Origin: Brevibacillus reuszeri
GTDB taxonomy: Bacteria; Bacillota; Bacilli; Brevibacillales; Brevibacillaceae
Reading direction: 5' to 3'
Assembly (NCBI RefSeq): GCF_002897295.1
Contig: NZ_BEXF01000029.1
Span: 1-64,000, forward strand
Length of the DNA stretch: 64,000 bases
This document shows, in pieces, positions 43,291 through 52,158 of the stretch. A program made the position numbers and the translations under genes. Position 1 is the stretch's first letter, and each line of letters starts with the position of its first letter. The notes beneath the pieces are model-generated. The model made no database searches. It was not told where the DNA came from and saw only the letters and a program-made list of their open reading frames with translations.

Positions 43291-43324
43291 AAGAACAGGC
43301 CACCTGCTATGGTAGCCTGTTCTT
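43291..43324. terminator. Bidirectional terminator between OppA-like and urease genes
   Basis: AAGAACAGGCCACC (43291-43304) and GGTAGCCTGTTCTT (43311-43324), ending both the OppA-like gene and the urease operon. Confidence 0.88.
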
Positions 43325-43335
43325 CTTATTCCTTT

Positions 43336-44178
43336 TTAATACTTTCTCAGAGACACTGGGTCCAGATTAAACCATTTTTGGCGCACATAGCGTGTACACT
43401 GTTCAAACAGCTGCTCGATTTCCTGCGTTGAGGAAGCTAGCACACGAACGGCAATTCCCGGAATGGTAAGGGCCGAACATCCGACTCTACCAGTAATTCC
43501 GCATTCAGCTATCACCGCCTGAAGCTCGTCCACAAACTCCGTAGCAGCCTGTTCCCCGATAATCAGCATAGAGCCATAATGCGTGTACCCTTCAAAAATT
43601 CCGAGCGCCTGCATGTTTTGGATGTCTGGCTGCAGCCGTAGATGATCGTGAACAACAAGCTGTTCATCCATATACACTTCCGTTTTTAATTGCAGCATAC
43701 GATAACGATACAGCTCACCGTCAGGAGACCAGCCTGGCGTAATGATATCTGAAGCGATTAGCACTGCACCACGCTCCATGCGAATCGTCGTCTTTTGCCG
43801 ATAACGAGCATCCTGATACGCGATGATTGGATCAGGAATATACTCCAGAAAGCCGCCCTTTTTCACTTCGATATCCGTCTCCTGAAGAACCGGCTCGGAT
43901 TTTGTTTTATAGATTTTCGTGGAGGATTGGGTGGTCAAGAGCATCTGTGCACCCTCTGCAACCACTATTTCCATGCGGTAACGATCGCCGTCTACATAGC
44001 CCCCGCCCGGATTCATCAAATAAAAGCTCGCTTGCCCGCTTTCATCCAGGTAAATAGGCCGTGTGACCTTGAACGCTCCCTGAAAATACACATGGGACGC
44101 AATGGTCTTCCCGAGCTTATGTCCCGCCTCCAACCGCAAAAATCCAGTCCAGTCAGCCATGCTATTCCAGTCCTGCAA
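43336..44178 (-). CDS. ureD: Urease accessory protein UreD (UreH)
   Basis: The scaffold that binds apo-urease and recruits UreF and UreG for nickel insertion. Recognisable patterns are FQGAFKVTRPIYLDESGQASFYLMNPGGGYVDGDRY by pieces, LTTQSSTKIYKT and LEYIPDPIIAYQDARY. At 280 residues it is full length. It is the last gene of ureABCEFGD and overlaps ureG by 17 bp. Confidence 0.93.
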   Translation of the reverse strand: MQDWNSMADWTGFLRLEAGHKLGKTIASHVYFQGAFKVTRPIYLDESGQASFYLMNPGGGYVDGDRYRMEIVVAEGAQMLLTTQSSTKIYKTKSEPVLQETDIEVKKGGFLEYIPDPIIAYQDARYRQKTTIRMERGAVLIASDIITPGWSPDGELYRYRMLQLKTEVYMDEQLVVHDHLRLQPDIQNMQALGIFEGYTHYGSMLIIGEQAATEFVDELQAVIAECGITGRVGCSALTIPGIAVRVLASSTQEIEQLFEQCTRYVRQKWFNLDPVSLRKY

Positions 44179-44773
44179 GCATTACGTTTTTCTTGATCCA
44201 GTCCACGACCTCACCCAGGCCCGTTTCATCCTTCAGGTTGGTGAAAAAGTATGGCTTGTTTCCGCGGAACGTCAGTGTGTCTTTCTCCATTACTTTCAGG
44301 TCAGCGCCAACATAAGGAGCCAGATCCGTCTTGTTAATGATGAACAGATCAGACTTGATCATGCCTTGACCGCCTTTGCGCGGGATCTTTTCTCCTTGTG
44401 CTACGTCAATAATATAGATGGAGCAATCAACCAGCTCAGGACTGAAGGTAGCAGCCAGATTGTCGCCGCCACTTTCTACAAAAATGATCTCGACATCCTC
44501 ATGTCTAGTGATCAGCTCGTCGATCGCAGCAAAGTTCATCGAAGCATCCTCGCGAATCGCCGTATGCGGGCAGCCACCGGTCTCCACACCGATAATACGG
44601 TCTGCTGGCAGAACACCATTTTCCATCAGGAATTTTGCATCTTCCTTGGTGTAAATATCATTGGTTACGACAGCCATGCTGAACTCTTCATGCATGCGTC
44701 GAGTCAGCTTTTCCACCAGCATCGTTTTCCCGGCCCCAACCGGACCGCCTACTCCAATTTTTACTGGTTTCAT
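44162..44773 (-). CDS. ureG: Urease accessory GTPase UreG
   Basis: A SIMIBI-class GTPase that delivers nickel to urease. P-loop GPVGAGKT at residues 10-17 (many homologues have Ser where this has Ala), the metal-binding CPH of GGCPHTAIREDASMN, ESGGDNLAATFSPEL, and the guanine-specificity motif INKTDLAP. It lies between ureF (45-bp gap) and ureD (17-bp overlap). Confidence 0.97.
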   Translation of the reverse strand: MKPVKIGVGGPVGAGKTMLVEKLTRRMHEEFSMAVVTNDIYTKEDAKFLMENGVLPADRIIGVETGGCPHTAIREDASMNFAAIDELITRHEDVEIIFVESGGDNLAATFSPELVDCSIYIIDVAQGEKIPRKGGQGMIKSDLFIINKTDLAPYVGADLKVMEKDTLTFRGNKPYFFTNLKDETGLGEVVDWIKKNVMLAGLE

Positions 44774-44818
44774 TTTCTTTCCCTCTTTCTACTAGTTCCT
44801 GTTCAACATTCTCTATAA

Positions 44819-45520
44819 TCAGCTGCTGAATATTCGAATGTTTAATTGCTCATGCCTCATCTGTGCCAGTTCTAGGCCAGGCGTCACAATCCCCAGATCA
44901 TCATGGTCAAGCTGTTCGATTAGCTCGGCTGCCTTCAGCAAAAGAGGCTGCATCTCGCATTGCAAACGCTGTCCCTCTGTCTGACCGAGCGGAATGGCAC
45001 GTACTCCGTTTTGGATCAATGCTGCCGTCGCCTGATACAAATAGGATAAAACAGCTGTTTTCTTTGGAATCGTCAGATGATGAGCAAGCAAAGTAAACAC
45101 AATCGCGGGATGGCCGCTGGATTGCTTTGCCTTCACACGTTCCCGGTACGATCGCAGCAGTGGCGAGTCATATAGCTCACTCCCTAGCCGAATCATCCCT
45201 TCTCCCATTCTGCGACTGCCCTCTCTCGATTCTCTCGGGAAGTTCTGCACGGTCATCAACCGATCAAGTGTCCAAATCGTCTCCACTTGATTTTGCTCCA
45301 GCGCTTCATACGTCAGCCTGCAGGCAAGTCCGTCCGTGTATACCAGCTGCTCATTGACGTATGCCTGCAGCCACTCGTAAAAAGTCTTCTTGCTTGTGAC
45401 ATGATCTTCCTGGATGTACGTTTCCAGTCCAAAAGAATGGCTGAAAGCGCCCGTCGGAAAGTTGGAGTCACATAGCTGCATGAGCGACAGCAGGTGAAAA
45501 TCAGTGACTGTGGCCGACAT
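44819..45520 (-). CDS. ureF: Urease accessory protein UreF
   Basis: An all-helical partner of UreD that activates UreG. The family patterns LMQLCDSNFPTGAFSHSFGLETYIQ and GHPAIVFTLLAHHL, and the 233-residue length, fit well. It overlaps the end of ureE by 20 bp, suggesting coupled translation. Confidence 0.95.
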   Translation of the reverse strand: MSATVTDFHLLSLMQLCDSNFPTGAFSHSFGLETYIQEDHVTSKKTFYEWLQAYVNEQLVYTDGLACRLTYEALEQNQVETIWTLDRLMTVQNFPRESREGSRRMGEGMIRLGSELYDSPLLRSYRERVKAKQSSGHPAIVFTLLAHHLTIPKKTAVLSYLYQATAALIQNGVRAIPLGQTEGQRLQCEMQPLLLKAAELIEQLDHDDLGIVTPGLELAQMRHEQLNIRIFSS

Positions 45521-45953
45521 GACGAAATGCCTGCTTCACTGTCTTTTTTTCACGAGAGAAAGGAATTCCGAGCTTTTGCAGCAGCTCTTCTACCAAATAA
45601 TCGTACTGCACCAGCATCTCATCGCCTTCAAATTGAGCAGGCAAATGACGGTTCCCGAGCTGATGGGCAATATCTCCCATCTCTTGCAGGGTGCGTGGGC
45701 GGATGACGAGCAAATCATCAGCCAGCACGGAGATGACGATCATGTTTTTCTCATCCATGTACAGAACATCGCCCTCAACCAGATCACGCGGTTCACTCAA
45801 TCTGATCCCCAGCTCGCGTCCATGGTCAGTCGTAACCCGTTGAATCCGCTTCACGAGCTCATCGCTTTGCATATATACCTTTTCCACATGACGCTTTGCC
45901 TTGTCTTCCTGGCTCATTTGCTCCAGGTTCGTTACGATTTTTTCAATAATCAC
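45501..45953 (-). CDS. ureE: Urease accessory nickel chaperone UreE
   Basis: Binds nickel and hands it to UreG. The N-terminal domain (RGRELGIRLSEPRDLVEGDVLYMDEKNMIVI by pieces) and the C-terminal metal-binding domain with AHQLGNRHLPAQFEGDEMLV are complete at 150 residues. The usual long His-rich tail is reduced to HVGHSH at residues 145-150. It lies 11 bp after ureC. Confidence 0.95.
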   Translation of the reverse strand: MIIEKIVTNLEQMSQEDKAKRHVEKVYMQSDELVKRIQRVTTDHGRELGIRLSEPRDLVEGDVLYMDEKNMIVISVLADDLLVIRPRTLQEMGDIAHQLGNRHLPAQFEGDEMLVQYDYLVEELLQKLGIPFSREKKTVKQAFRHVGHSH

Positions 45954-45964
45954 AGGTTTTCACC

Positions 45965-47677
45965 TCAAAATAAGAAATAGCGCTGAGCCATCGGTACCAC
46001 TTCGGCTGGCTCGCACGTAAGCAGCTCGCCATCCACTCTTACCTCGTACGTTTGTGGATCGACATGAATTTCTGGTGTTTCTGCGTTCAGCTTCATATCC
46101 TTTTTAGTCAAATGGCGGATGCCATGGACAGGCAGGACCTTCTTTTGCAGACCGAGCTTGTGATGCACTCCAGCGTCAAAAGCAGCCTGGGACACAAATG
46201 TAATCGAGCTTTGCAGCAGCGCTTTGCCATATGCCGCGTACATCGGACGGTAAATAACCGGCTGCGGAGTAGGAATCGATGCATTCAGATCGCCCATCAG
46301 GCTGCGCACGATCATTCCATTCTTCATGATCAGCTCTGGCTTGACCCCGAAAAATGCCGGATGCCAGATGACGAGGTCAGCAATCTTGCCGACTTCGATG
46401 GAGCCTACATAGGAATCAATGCCATGTGTAATCGCTGGATTGATCGTATATTTGGCCACATATCGTTTGACCCGATTGTTGTCGCCTACTCCCTCATCGC
46501 CAGCCAGCTTTCCGCGTTGCTTTTTCATTTTGTCCGCCGTCTGCCAAGTACGGGAGATGACCTCGCCGACCCGGCCCATCGCCTGGGAATCAGAGCTAAT
46601 CATGCTGAATACGCCCATGTCGTGCAAAATGTCTTCGGCAGCGATCGTTTCTTTTCGAATCCGGGAATCTGCAAACGCCACGTCCTCAGGAACATTTGGG
46701 TCCAAATGGTGACAAACCATCAGCATGTCGAGATGCTCATCAATCGTATTAATGGTATAAGGACGGGTTGGATTGGTGGACGAAGGCAAAATGTTTGAAT
46801 AGCCAGCCACTTTCATAATGTCTGGAGCGTGCCCTCCACCCGCACCTTCTGTATGGTACGTATGGATGACTCTGCCTTTGATCGCTGCAATCGTATCCTC
46901 AACAAACCCGCTCTCGTTGAGTGTGTCGGCATGAAGCGCTACCTGAACATCGTATTTATCGGCAACGCGCAGAGCGTGATCGATGGCAGATGGCGTCGCG
47001 CCCCAATCCTCATGTACCTTCAAGCCGATCGCTCCAGCACGAATTTGCTCGGCAAGCGGCTCTTCTGCTGCTGAGCTACCTTTTCCGAGAAATCCGACAT
47101 TGATCGGCAGTCCCTCAGCAGCTTCCAGCATCCGATAAATATTCCATTCTCCTGAGGTACACGTCGTCGCTTTTGATCCTTCTCCTGGACCTGATCCTCC
47201 CCCGATCAAGGTCGTCAAGCCTGATTCCAAAGCCGTTTCTGCTTGCTGTGGAGCAATAAAATGGACGTGTGTATCGATACCGCCCGCCGTCACGATCAAG
47301 CCTTCTCCAGCAATTATCTCTGTTGAAGCTCCGACAATCAGATCGACATCATTCATTAAGAGTGGGTTGCCACACTTCCCAATTCCAGCGATAATACCGT
47401 CCCTTACACCGATATCTGCTTTGTAAATCCCTGTATAGTCAACGATAATGGCATTCGTAATGACGAGATCGAGTACGCCCTCATCCCGAGTCGCAAGCGG
47501 ATGCTGTCCCATGCCATCGCGAATGGACTTCCCTCCGCCGAACTTGGCCTCGTCACCGTATCGGGTATAATCTTTTTCAATTTCAATAAACAATTCAGTA
47601 TCTGCTAAACGGACAGCATCGCCCGTTGTAGGGCCAAACATGTCAGCATACTGTCTTCTGCCCATGCGAAACGTCAT
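45965..47677 (-). CDS. ureC: Urease alpha (catalytic) subunit
   Basis: Hydrolyses urea to ammonia and carbamate at a di-nickel site. All active-site residues are in place: H137 and H139 (THVHF), carbamylated lysine K220 (GLKVHEDWG), H249 and H275, D363, and the mobile-flap H323 next to C322 (VCHHLD). At 570 residues, the numbering is offset by 3 from the Klebsiella enzyme. It overlaps ureB by 4 bp. Confidence 0.98.
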   Translation of the reverse strand: MTFRMGRRQYADMFGPTTGDAVRLADTELFIEIEKDYTRYGDEAKFGGGKSIRDGMGQHPLATRDEGVLDLVITNAIIVDYTGIYKADIGVRDGIIAGIGKCGNPLLMNDVDLIVGASTEIIAGEGLIVTAGGIDTHVHFIAPQQAETALESGLTTLIGGGSGPGEGSKATTCTSGEWNIYRMLEAAEGLPINVGFLGKGSSAAEEPLAEQIRAGAIGLKVHEDWGATPSAIDHALRVADKYDVQVALHADTLNESGFVEDTIAAIKGRVIHTYHTEGAGGGHAPDIMKVAGYSNILPSSTNPTRPYTINTIDEHLDMLMVCHHLDPNVPEDVAFADSRIRKETIAAEDILHDMGVFSMISSDSQAMGRVGEVISRTWQTADKMKKQRGKLAGDEGVGDNNRVKRYVAKYTINPAITHGIDSYVGSIEVGKIADLVIWHPAFFGVKPELIMKNGMIVRSLMGDLNASIPTPQPVIYRPMYAAYGKALLQSSITFVSQAAFDAGVHHKLGLQKKVLPVHGIRHLTKKDMKLNAETPEIHVDPQTYEVRVDGELLTCEPAEVVPMAQRYFLF

Positions 47678-48015
47678 ACTGCAACCACCCTTTTCAAAAC
47701 ACCTTCCGTTTTGTTGTTCAAACCGTACACACGGCGCTCGCCAGTAAAGGCTACGAGCTCCACTTCCTTGGCATCGCCTGGTTCAAACCGCACCGCTGCC
47801 CCCGATGGTACATTCAGATGCATACCAATAGCGAGATCACGATCAAAGTGCAGAGCGGAATTGACTTCAAAAAAGTGAAAATGCGAGCCTACCTGAATCG
47901 GGCGATCGCCTGTGTTCAACACGGTTACTTTGCAGGTTTCTCTACCTTCGTTGCAGACGATCTCATCACGCCGTAATACATATTCTCCTGGTACCACTCC
48001 AAATTCTCCTTTCAT
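47674..48015 (-). CDS. ureB: Urease beta subunit
   Basis: A structural subunit of the urease trimer, 113 residues. GDRPIQVGSHFHFFEVNSALHFDR and IPSGAAVRFEPG-like patterns (here VPSGAAVRFEPGD) are diagnostic. Separate ureA and ureB genes, as here, are typical of Bacillota. ureA ends 17 bp upstream and ureC overlaps by 4 bp. Confidence 0.97.
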   Translation of the reverse strand: MKGEFGVVPGEYVLRRDEIVCNEGRETCKVTVLNTGDRPIQVGSHFHFFEVNSALHFDRDLAIGMHLNVPSGAAVRFEPGDAKEVELVAFTGERRVYGLNNKTEGVLKRVVAV

Positions 48016-48032
48016 TTTTCAAGACTGCTCGG

Positions 48033-48335
48033 TTATCGAATTGGATTATGAACCGTTACCAGCTTCGTTCCGTCCGGGAACATCGCTTCGATCTGTACAT
48101 CAGGGATCATCTCGGCGATCCCTTCCATCACATCTTCACGGGTAAGGATGCTTGCACCCTCACTCATCAGCTGAGCGACCGTCTTGCCGTCGCGGGCTCC
48201 CTCCATAATTTCATACGAGATCAACGCCACCGCTTCCGGATAATTGAGCTTCAAGCCCCGCTCCTTGCGACGTCTAGCCAAATCGGCAGCGACGACCATC
48301 AAGAGCTTTTCCTGTTCACGATACGTCAGTTTCAT
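48033..48335 (-). CDS. ureA: Urease gamma subunit
   Basis: A 100-residue structural subunit with MKLTYREQEKLL, ARRRKERGLKLNYPEAVALI and IPDVQIEAMFPDGTKLVTVHNPI. First gene of the urease operon, with AGGTGA about 8 bp before the ATG. About 200 bp upstream is a leader element shared with the nickel importer operon. Confidence 0.97.
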   Translation of the reverse strand: MKLTYREQEKLLMVVAADLARRRKERGLKLNYPEAVALISYEIMEGARDGKTVAQLMSEGASILTREDVMEGIAEMIPDVQIEAMFPDGTKLVTVHNPIR

Positions 48336-48378
48336 CCCATTTCACCTAATCTTTCTGCGTTGATTGATAGACGAACTT

Positions 48379-48576
48379 TCATGAATACGCACACCAAAGA
48401 GACAAACGTTGCGTTTGCTTGGTTTTCATTTGGCACCAAAACGAGTGCACCACGAAAAGACCTTTGCTGTTACTCTTACAAAGACTCCGCAGCTCTAACA
48501 TAAGGACATTCTTGCAAGGCGTTATAAAAGAGATATGGTTACATGAGGGAGAGCAACCATATTTGGCGATTGCCAT
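48379..48576 (-). other. Possible leader ORF before ureA, 65 codons
   Basis: Starts at the ATG inside the conserved leader (MAIAKYGCSPSCNHI) and runs to 43 bp before ureA. The nickel-operon leader has a similar frame beginning MAIAMYGCCSPPDSHI. Both keep Cys and His in the same places. There is no good ribosome site, so the similarity may just reflect conserved RNA structure. Confidence 0.3.
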
Positions 48577-48616
48577 GAAAGAAAGGAGGTGGGCTTCTTT
48601 CTCCTGGGGTGCCAAT
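48530..48616 (-). promoter_or_regulatory. Structured leader element of the urease operon (candidate nickel-responsive RNA)
   Basis: On the minus strand, in order: GCCCACCT (48594-48587), TGGCAATCGCCA (48575-48564, small hairpin), then a 9-bp stem with arms TATGGTTGC (48561-48553) and GTAACCATA (48542-48534) around a C-rich loop. The same order is found at 53966-54050 before the nickel importer. The stem has a G-U pair here, where the other copy has G-C, and a C-G pair where the other has U-A. I see no match to the riboswitch classes I know. No other gene is visible in 48336-48764. Confidence 0.6.
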
Positions 48617-48764
48617 AGAAAAAAATAGTATTTCTGAAAAAATGAATACAGAGCTAAAATTTTGGCAATTAAGCTAAATATATTACATGTTTTCTAAACA
48701 GTATAGCCTAAATATGGCACGAAAATGGCAAGGATATCTCTCAATCACTCTCTTTCATCCTCGT

Positions 48765-49379
48765 TTATGTTTTTTCATTCGTTATCGTCAAATCAACAAC
48801 TCGTGTACACAGGCGATGAATCAGGTTTTTCTCATGGCTAATCACGAGTACGCCCATATTCTCTCTACGGGCAACTTCCTTCACAACCTGCCAAATTTGG
48901 GCCTGTGTAATTGCATCCAGCATCGCTGTCATTTCATCCGCAAGCAAAAAGCGTGTCTGTGGGTTAAGTGCCCGAGCTACGCAAAAACGTTGCAGCTCTC
49001 CCCCGGAAAGCTCATTCGGAAAACGCCCCAGCCACTCCTGCTGTACGCCAAGCTGTTCTAGCAAGGACTCGTCTGGAGCACCACCCTCTGCCAGCGTGCG
49101 ACTCATCCTCCAGCGAGGATTCACCGCTTTCTCCGGATGCTGAAAAACGAGCTGTACGGGGTGATAGCCAGAGGCAGTAAGCGGCGCTCCGTCCAAAAGC
49201 ACCTGCCCCTCATGCGGTTTTTCATAGCCAGCCAGAATACGACAGAGTGTCGATTTCCCAAAACCGCTAGGACCAACCAGCCCCACGATCTCACCTGATT
49301 GGATCGATATGTCTACCCCTCGCAGTACCCAAAGGTCCCGCTCATAACGAAACCCGATCTGTTTGGCTTCAAGTAGCAT
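48765..49379 (-). CDS. Nickel/peptide ABC transporter ATPase, NikE-like, 204 aa
   Basis: A single ABC ATPase domain: Walker A GPSGFGKST, signature LSGGELQRFCVARAL, Walker B FLLADEMTAMLDA, and switch His in ISHEKN. It is shorter than NikE/OppF because it lacks the C-terminal oligopeptide-HPY extension. It overlaps nikD-like by 11 bp and is the last gene of the importer operon. Position next to urease argues for nickel. Confidence 0.88.
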   Translation of the reverse strand: MLLEAKQIGFRYERDLWVLRGVDISIQSGEIVGLVGPSGFGKSTLCRILAGYEKPHEGQVLLDGAPLTASGYHPVQLVFQHPEKAVNPRWRMSRTLAEGGAPDESLLEQLGVQQEWLGRFPNELSGGELQRFCVARALNPQTRFLLADEMTAMLDAITQAQIWQVVKEVARRENMGVLVISHEKNLIHRLCTRVVDLTITNEKT

Positions 49380-50313
49380 GAATACACCTCACCATTCCTT
49401 CCCGCACCGTACGCATTGCCGGTCGCTCTGTGCTACATTCCGAAGTCGCTTGCCTGCATCGTGGCTGAAATACACATCCGGCTGGCAGCGCATGTGGAAG
49501 CGGCTGAGATCCTGGGATCGGTTCGAAGCCGTTTTGCGGAAGTGCCCTCAACAGGGCTTTTGTATACGGATGACGAAGCGCTTCGCCCTCTCCTGCAAAA
49601 TCCTGGACAGGTGCGATTTCCACTGTCGAGCCTGCGTAAAATACAGCAATTCGATCCGCGATTTTTAGTGCGGTTTCGATATCGTGCGTAATCAGCATGA
49701 CACCGCACCCCTGATCCGCTAAATCCCGGAAGTAGCCAAGTGTCTCAGCAACAGCAGCATCATCCAGCCCTGGCGTCGGCTCATCTGCGATCACTAGCCT
49801 TGCCCCACTGACCAAGGCGGTAGAGACAAGCACGCGCCGCGCCATCCCCCCGGATAGCTGAAAGGGAAAGAGCTGCTCGACATCAGGGGCGAGCTGGTAC
49901 CGCTCAAAAACCTCTCGCTGACTGCTGCGCGGATTTCCAGTATGGACAGACGTTTGCACCTGCTTGCCGACACGCATGAGCGGGTCCAAATAATTGACGG
50001 ATTGCGGAATGAGCGCAATCTCCCTCCCTCGCAGCTCAGCCTGTCGCTTCGGACTAAGTGCCTGACCGTCATAAGAAATGGCGCCAGACAGGCTGGCATT
50101 GCCCGGTAAAATCCCCAGTACAGCGTGTGCGAGCAAGCTTTTTCCCGATCCGCTCGATCCGACTACAGCGACGATTTCCCCTGGGTAGATCGATACGCTC
50201 AAATTGTTGATGACCTGCAATGTGCTTTGGCGAAGACCGCTCGTATACTGCACAAACGAAACACAGAGGTCCTGCACCTCCAGAAGCGGTGTCTCTCCTG
50301 ATTGTGTAGTCAT
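49369..50313 (-). CDS. Nickel/peptide ABC transporter ATPase, NikD-like, 314 aa
   Basis: Walker A GSSGSGKS, signature QLSGGMARRVLV, Walker B LVIADEPTPGLDD, and a C-terminal oligo_HPY domain with CVFQPRCRQATSEC, as in NikD/OppD. It energises the importer together with the shorter NikE-like partner. It starts 28 bp after the second permease gene. Confidence 0.9.
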   Translation of the reverse strand: MTTQSGETPLLEVQDLCVSFVQYTSGLRQSTLQVINNLSVSIYPGEIVAVVGSSGSGKSLLAHAVLGILPGNASLSGAISYDGQALSPKRQAELRGREIALIPQSVNYLDPLMRVGKQVQTSVHTGNPRSSQREVFERYQLAPDVEQLFPFQLSGGMARRVLVSTALVSGARLVIADEPTPGLDDAAVAETLGYFRDLADQGCGVMLITHDIETALKIADRIAVFYAGSTVEIAPVQDFAGEGEALRHPYTKALLRALPQNGFEPIPGSQPLPHALPAGCVFQPRCRQATSECSTERPAMRTVREGMVRCIHAT

Positions 50314-50341
50314 AAGTCCTTCCTCCTCTCAAGCTGCTGCC

Positions 50342-51157
50342 TTATTGGTGAGCACTATGCGGGTCGGTCAGCTTACGCAGGTTTTCCCCTAAAATATCAA
50401 ACGCCCGTACGATCAAAAGCAGGGAAAGACCCGGAAAAAAGGCCAACCACCACATGCCAGAGGTCAGGTAGCGCATGGATTCAGATAAAATGATGCCAAT
50501 AGCCGGCTGATGAGGTGACAGCCCCAAGCCGAGAAAGCTGATCGAGGCTTCATGCAAAATCGCATGCGGAAAAAGTAGGACAAACCCTACCAGCAGCTGT
50601 GGAAGCATATGCGGCAAAATATGACGACTGGCAATCCACCACCGTGATTTTCCGAGCTTGCGTGAAATGAGGACATATTCGGCTGAACGCAGCTGCATGA
50701 CCTCAGCCCGAATGACCCGTGCCAGACTAGGCCAATGTGTGAGAGCGATGCCGACCACTACTCCTTTTAAGCCGCCCCCAAGCGTAAACGAAATCAGGAT
50801 GAGGGCGACAAGATGAGGCACACCCAGCAGCAGATCAATCAGCCAGGTAATGGCATTATCGACTGCCTTGCCCATCGTCGCTGCCAGCATCCCCAGTATG
50901 AGCGCAATCACTGCGCTTGCCGTTGCTGCGATGACGCCTACTCCAATACTGACGCTCAAGCCCTTCACCGTTCTCGCCAGCATATCCCTACCGAGCCAAT
51001 CCGTACCAAACGGATGCGCAAGCGATGGAGGCTCGTTTTTTATCTCAAAATTGGTTGCAATCCGCTCATCGCCAATCAAAAGGGCGGAGGCAATCACTGC
51101 AATCAGCAAAAGTGCCGCACATACGGTCGTAATCAACGTTTTCTTTCTGCGGTTCAC
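50342..51157 (-). CDS. Nickel/peptide ABC transporter permease, NikC-like, 271 aa
   Basis: Family BPD_transp_1 (DppC/NikC type) with about six helices, N-terminal ATNFEIKNEPPSLAHPFGTDWLGRDMLART by pieces and the EAA-loop region RAEVMQLRSAEYVLISRKLGKS. It overlaps nikB-like by 4 bp (ATGA), so the permeases are coupled and probably heterodimeric. Confidence 0.9.
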   Translation of the reverse strand: MNRRKKTLITTVCAALLLIAVIASALLIGDERIATNFEIKNEPPSLAHPFGTDWLGRDMLARTVKGLSVSIGVGVIAATASAVIALILGMLAATMGKAVDNAITWLIDLLLGVPHLVALILISFTLGGGLKGVVVGIALTHWPSLARVIRAEVMQLRSAEYVLISRKLGKSRWWIASRHILPHMLPQLLVGFVLLFPHAILHEASISFLGLGLSPHQPAIGIILSESMRYLTSGMWWLAFFPGLSLLLIVRAFDILGENLRKLTDPHSAHQ

Positions 51158-52131
51158 ACTGATTCCCCCTTTCGAATTCGCGGGTCAACCAAGCGGTAAA
51201 TGATATCCGCCACCAGGTTCCCTACGAAAACAAAGAGAGCACTGCAAATGACAATTCCGAGCAAAAGCGGCAAATCACTGCGCAGCCCTGCCTGAACCGT
51301 TGCTTGTCCCAAGCCTGGATAGGAAAACACCTGCTCCGCCAGGACGGTCCCCCCAATCAGCTCACTAAAGGAAGCAAATTGAATCATAATAGCCGGAATC
51401 GCTACATTTCGCAGGCCATGTCGCCAGAACAGCACAAAGCCTTTTTCTCCTCTTGCTCTAGCAAATAAAACGTAATCGCTCGCCAGGATATCCACGAGCT
51501 TTTGTCTCGTATGCAGTGCCACATTGGCTACACCAAGTATGCTCAGCGTAAGTGCTGGCAGAACCAGATGATAGAGACGATCTGCCAGCGTTACCTGCTC
51601 CGCCAACAAGCCTGCCGGAACGCCTAGCCCGACAGGAAACCAGCCCAGCCAGACGGCAAACACAATCACCATCAGCATGCCCAGCCAAAAGGTCGGCGTC
51701 GAAGCCAGCGTAAAGCAATACCACTTAATCAGTCGATCGACCCATGTGCCCTGCTTCATCCCCGCGAGTGCACCCAGGACAAATCCCATAATTCCGGAAA
51801 ACAGCCAAGCCATGCTCATTAAAGCAAGCGAAGCCATAAATCGTTCTCCGATCACTTCCGCCACCGGGAGGCGAAATATCATCGACGTGCCCATATCTCC
51901 TTGTACCAATGCTGACCCCCAGTGAAGGAATCTCTCCACTGGGGACTTGTTGAGACCCCAATACTCTGCAATTGCTTCTCTTTGCTCGAGGCTTACTCTT
52001 GTCATGTCAGCACCGACATACGCTTGTATCGGGTCAAGTGGAGAGTAGCTCACGAGCCAAAATGAGAGCACACATAGGGCGATGAGCAGCGTCGTGAAAC
52101 GAAGCAGCTTTTTACATAGAAACGCAATCAT
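51154..52131 (-). CDS. Nickel/peptide ABC transporter permease, NikB-like, 325 aa
   Basis: A DppB/NikB-type permease: SYSPLDPIQAYVGADMTRVSLEQREAI by pieces, six helices, and EAA loop HTRQKLVDILASDYVLFARARG. GGAGGAG precedes the ATG. It follows the binding-protein gene after 27 bp. Confidence 0.9.
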   Translation of the reverse strand: MIAFLCKKLLRFTTLLIALCVLSFWLVSYSPLDPIQAYVGADMTRVSLEQREAIAEYWGLNKSPVERFLHWGSALVQGDMGTSMIFRLPVAEVIGERFMASLALMSMAWLFSGIMGFVLGALAGMKQGTWVDRLIKWYCFTLASTPTFWLGMLMVIVFAVWLGWFPVGLGVPAGLLAEQVTLADRLYHLVLPALTLSILGVANVALHTRQKLVDILASDYVLFARARGEKGFVLFWRHGLRNVAIPAIMIQFASFSELIGGTVLAEQVFSYPGLGQATVQAGLRSDLPLLLGIVICSALFVFVGNLVADIIYRLVDPRIRKGESV

Positions 52132-52158
52132 GTGCCCCGGGCTCCTCCCCTTTTTTCG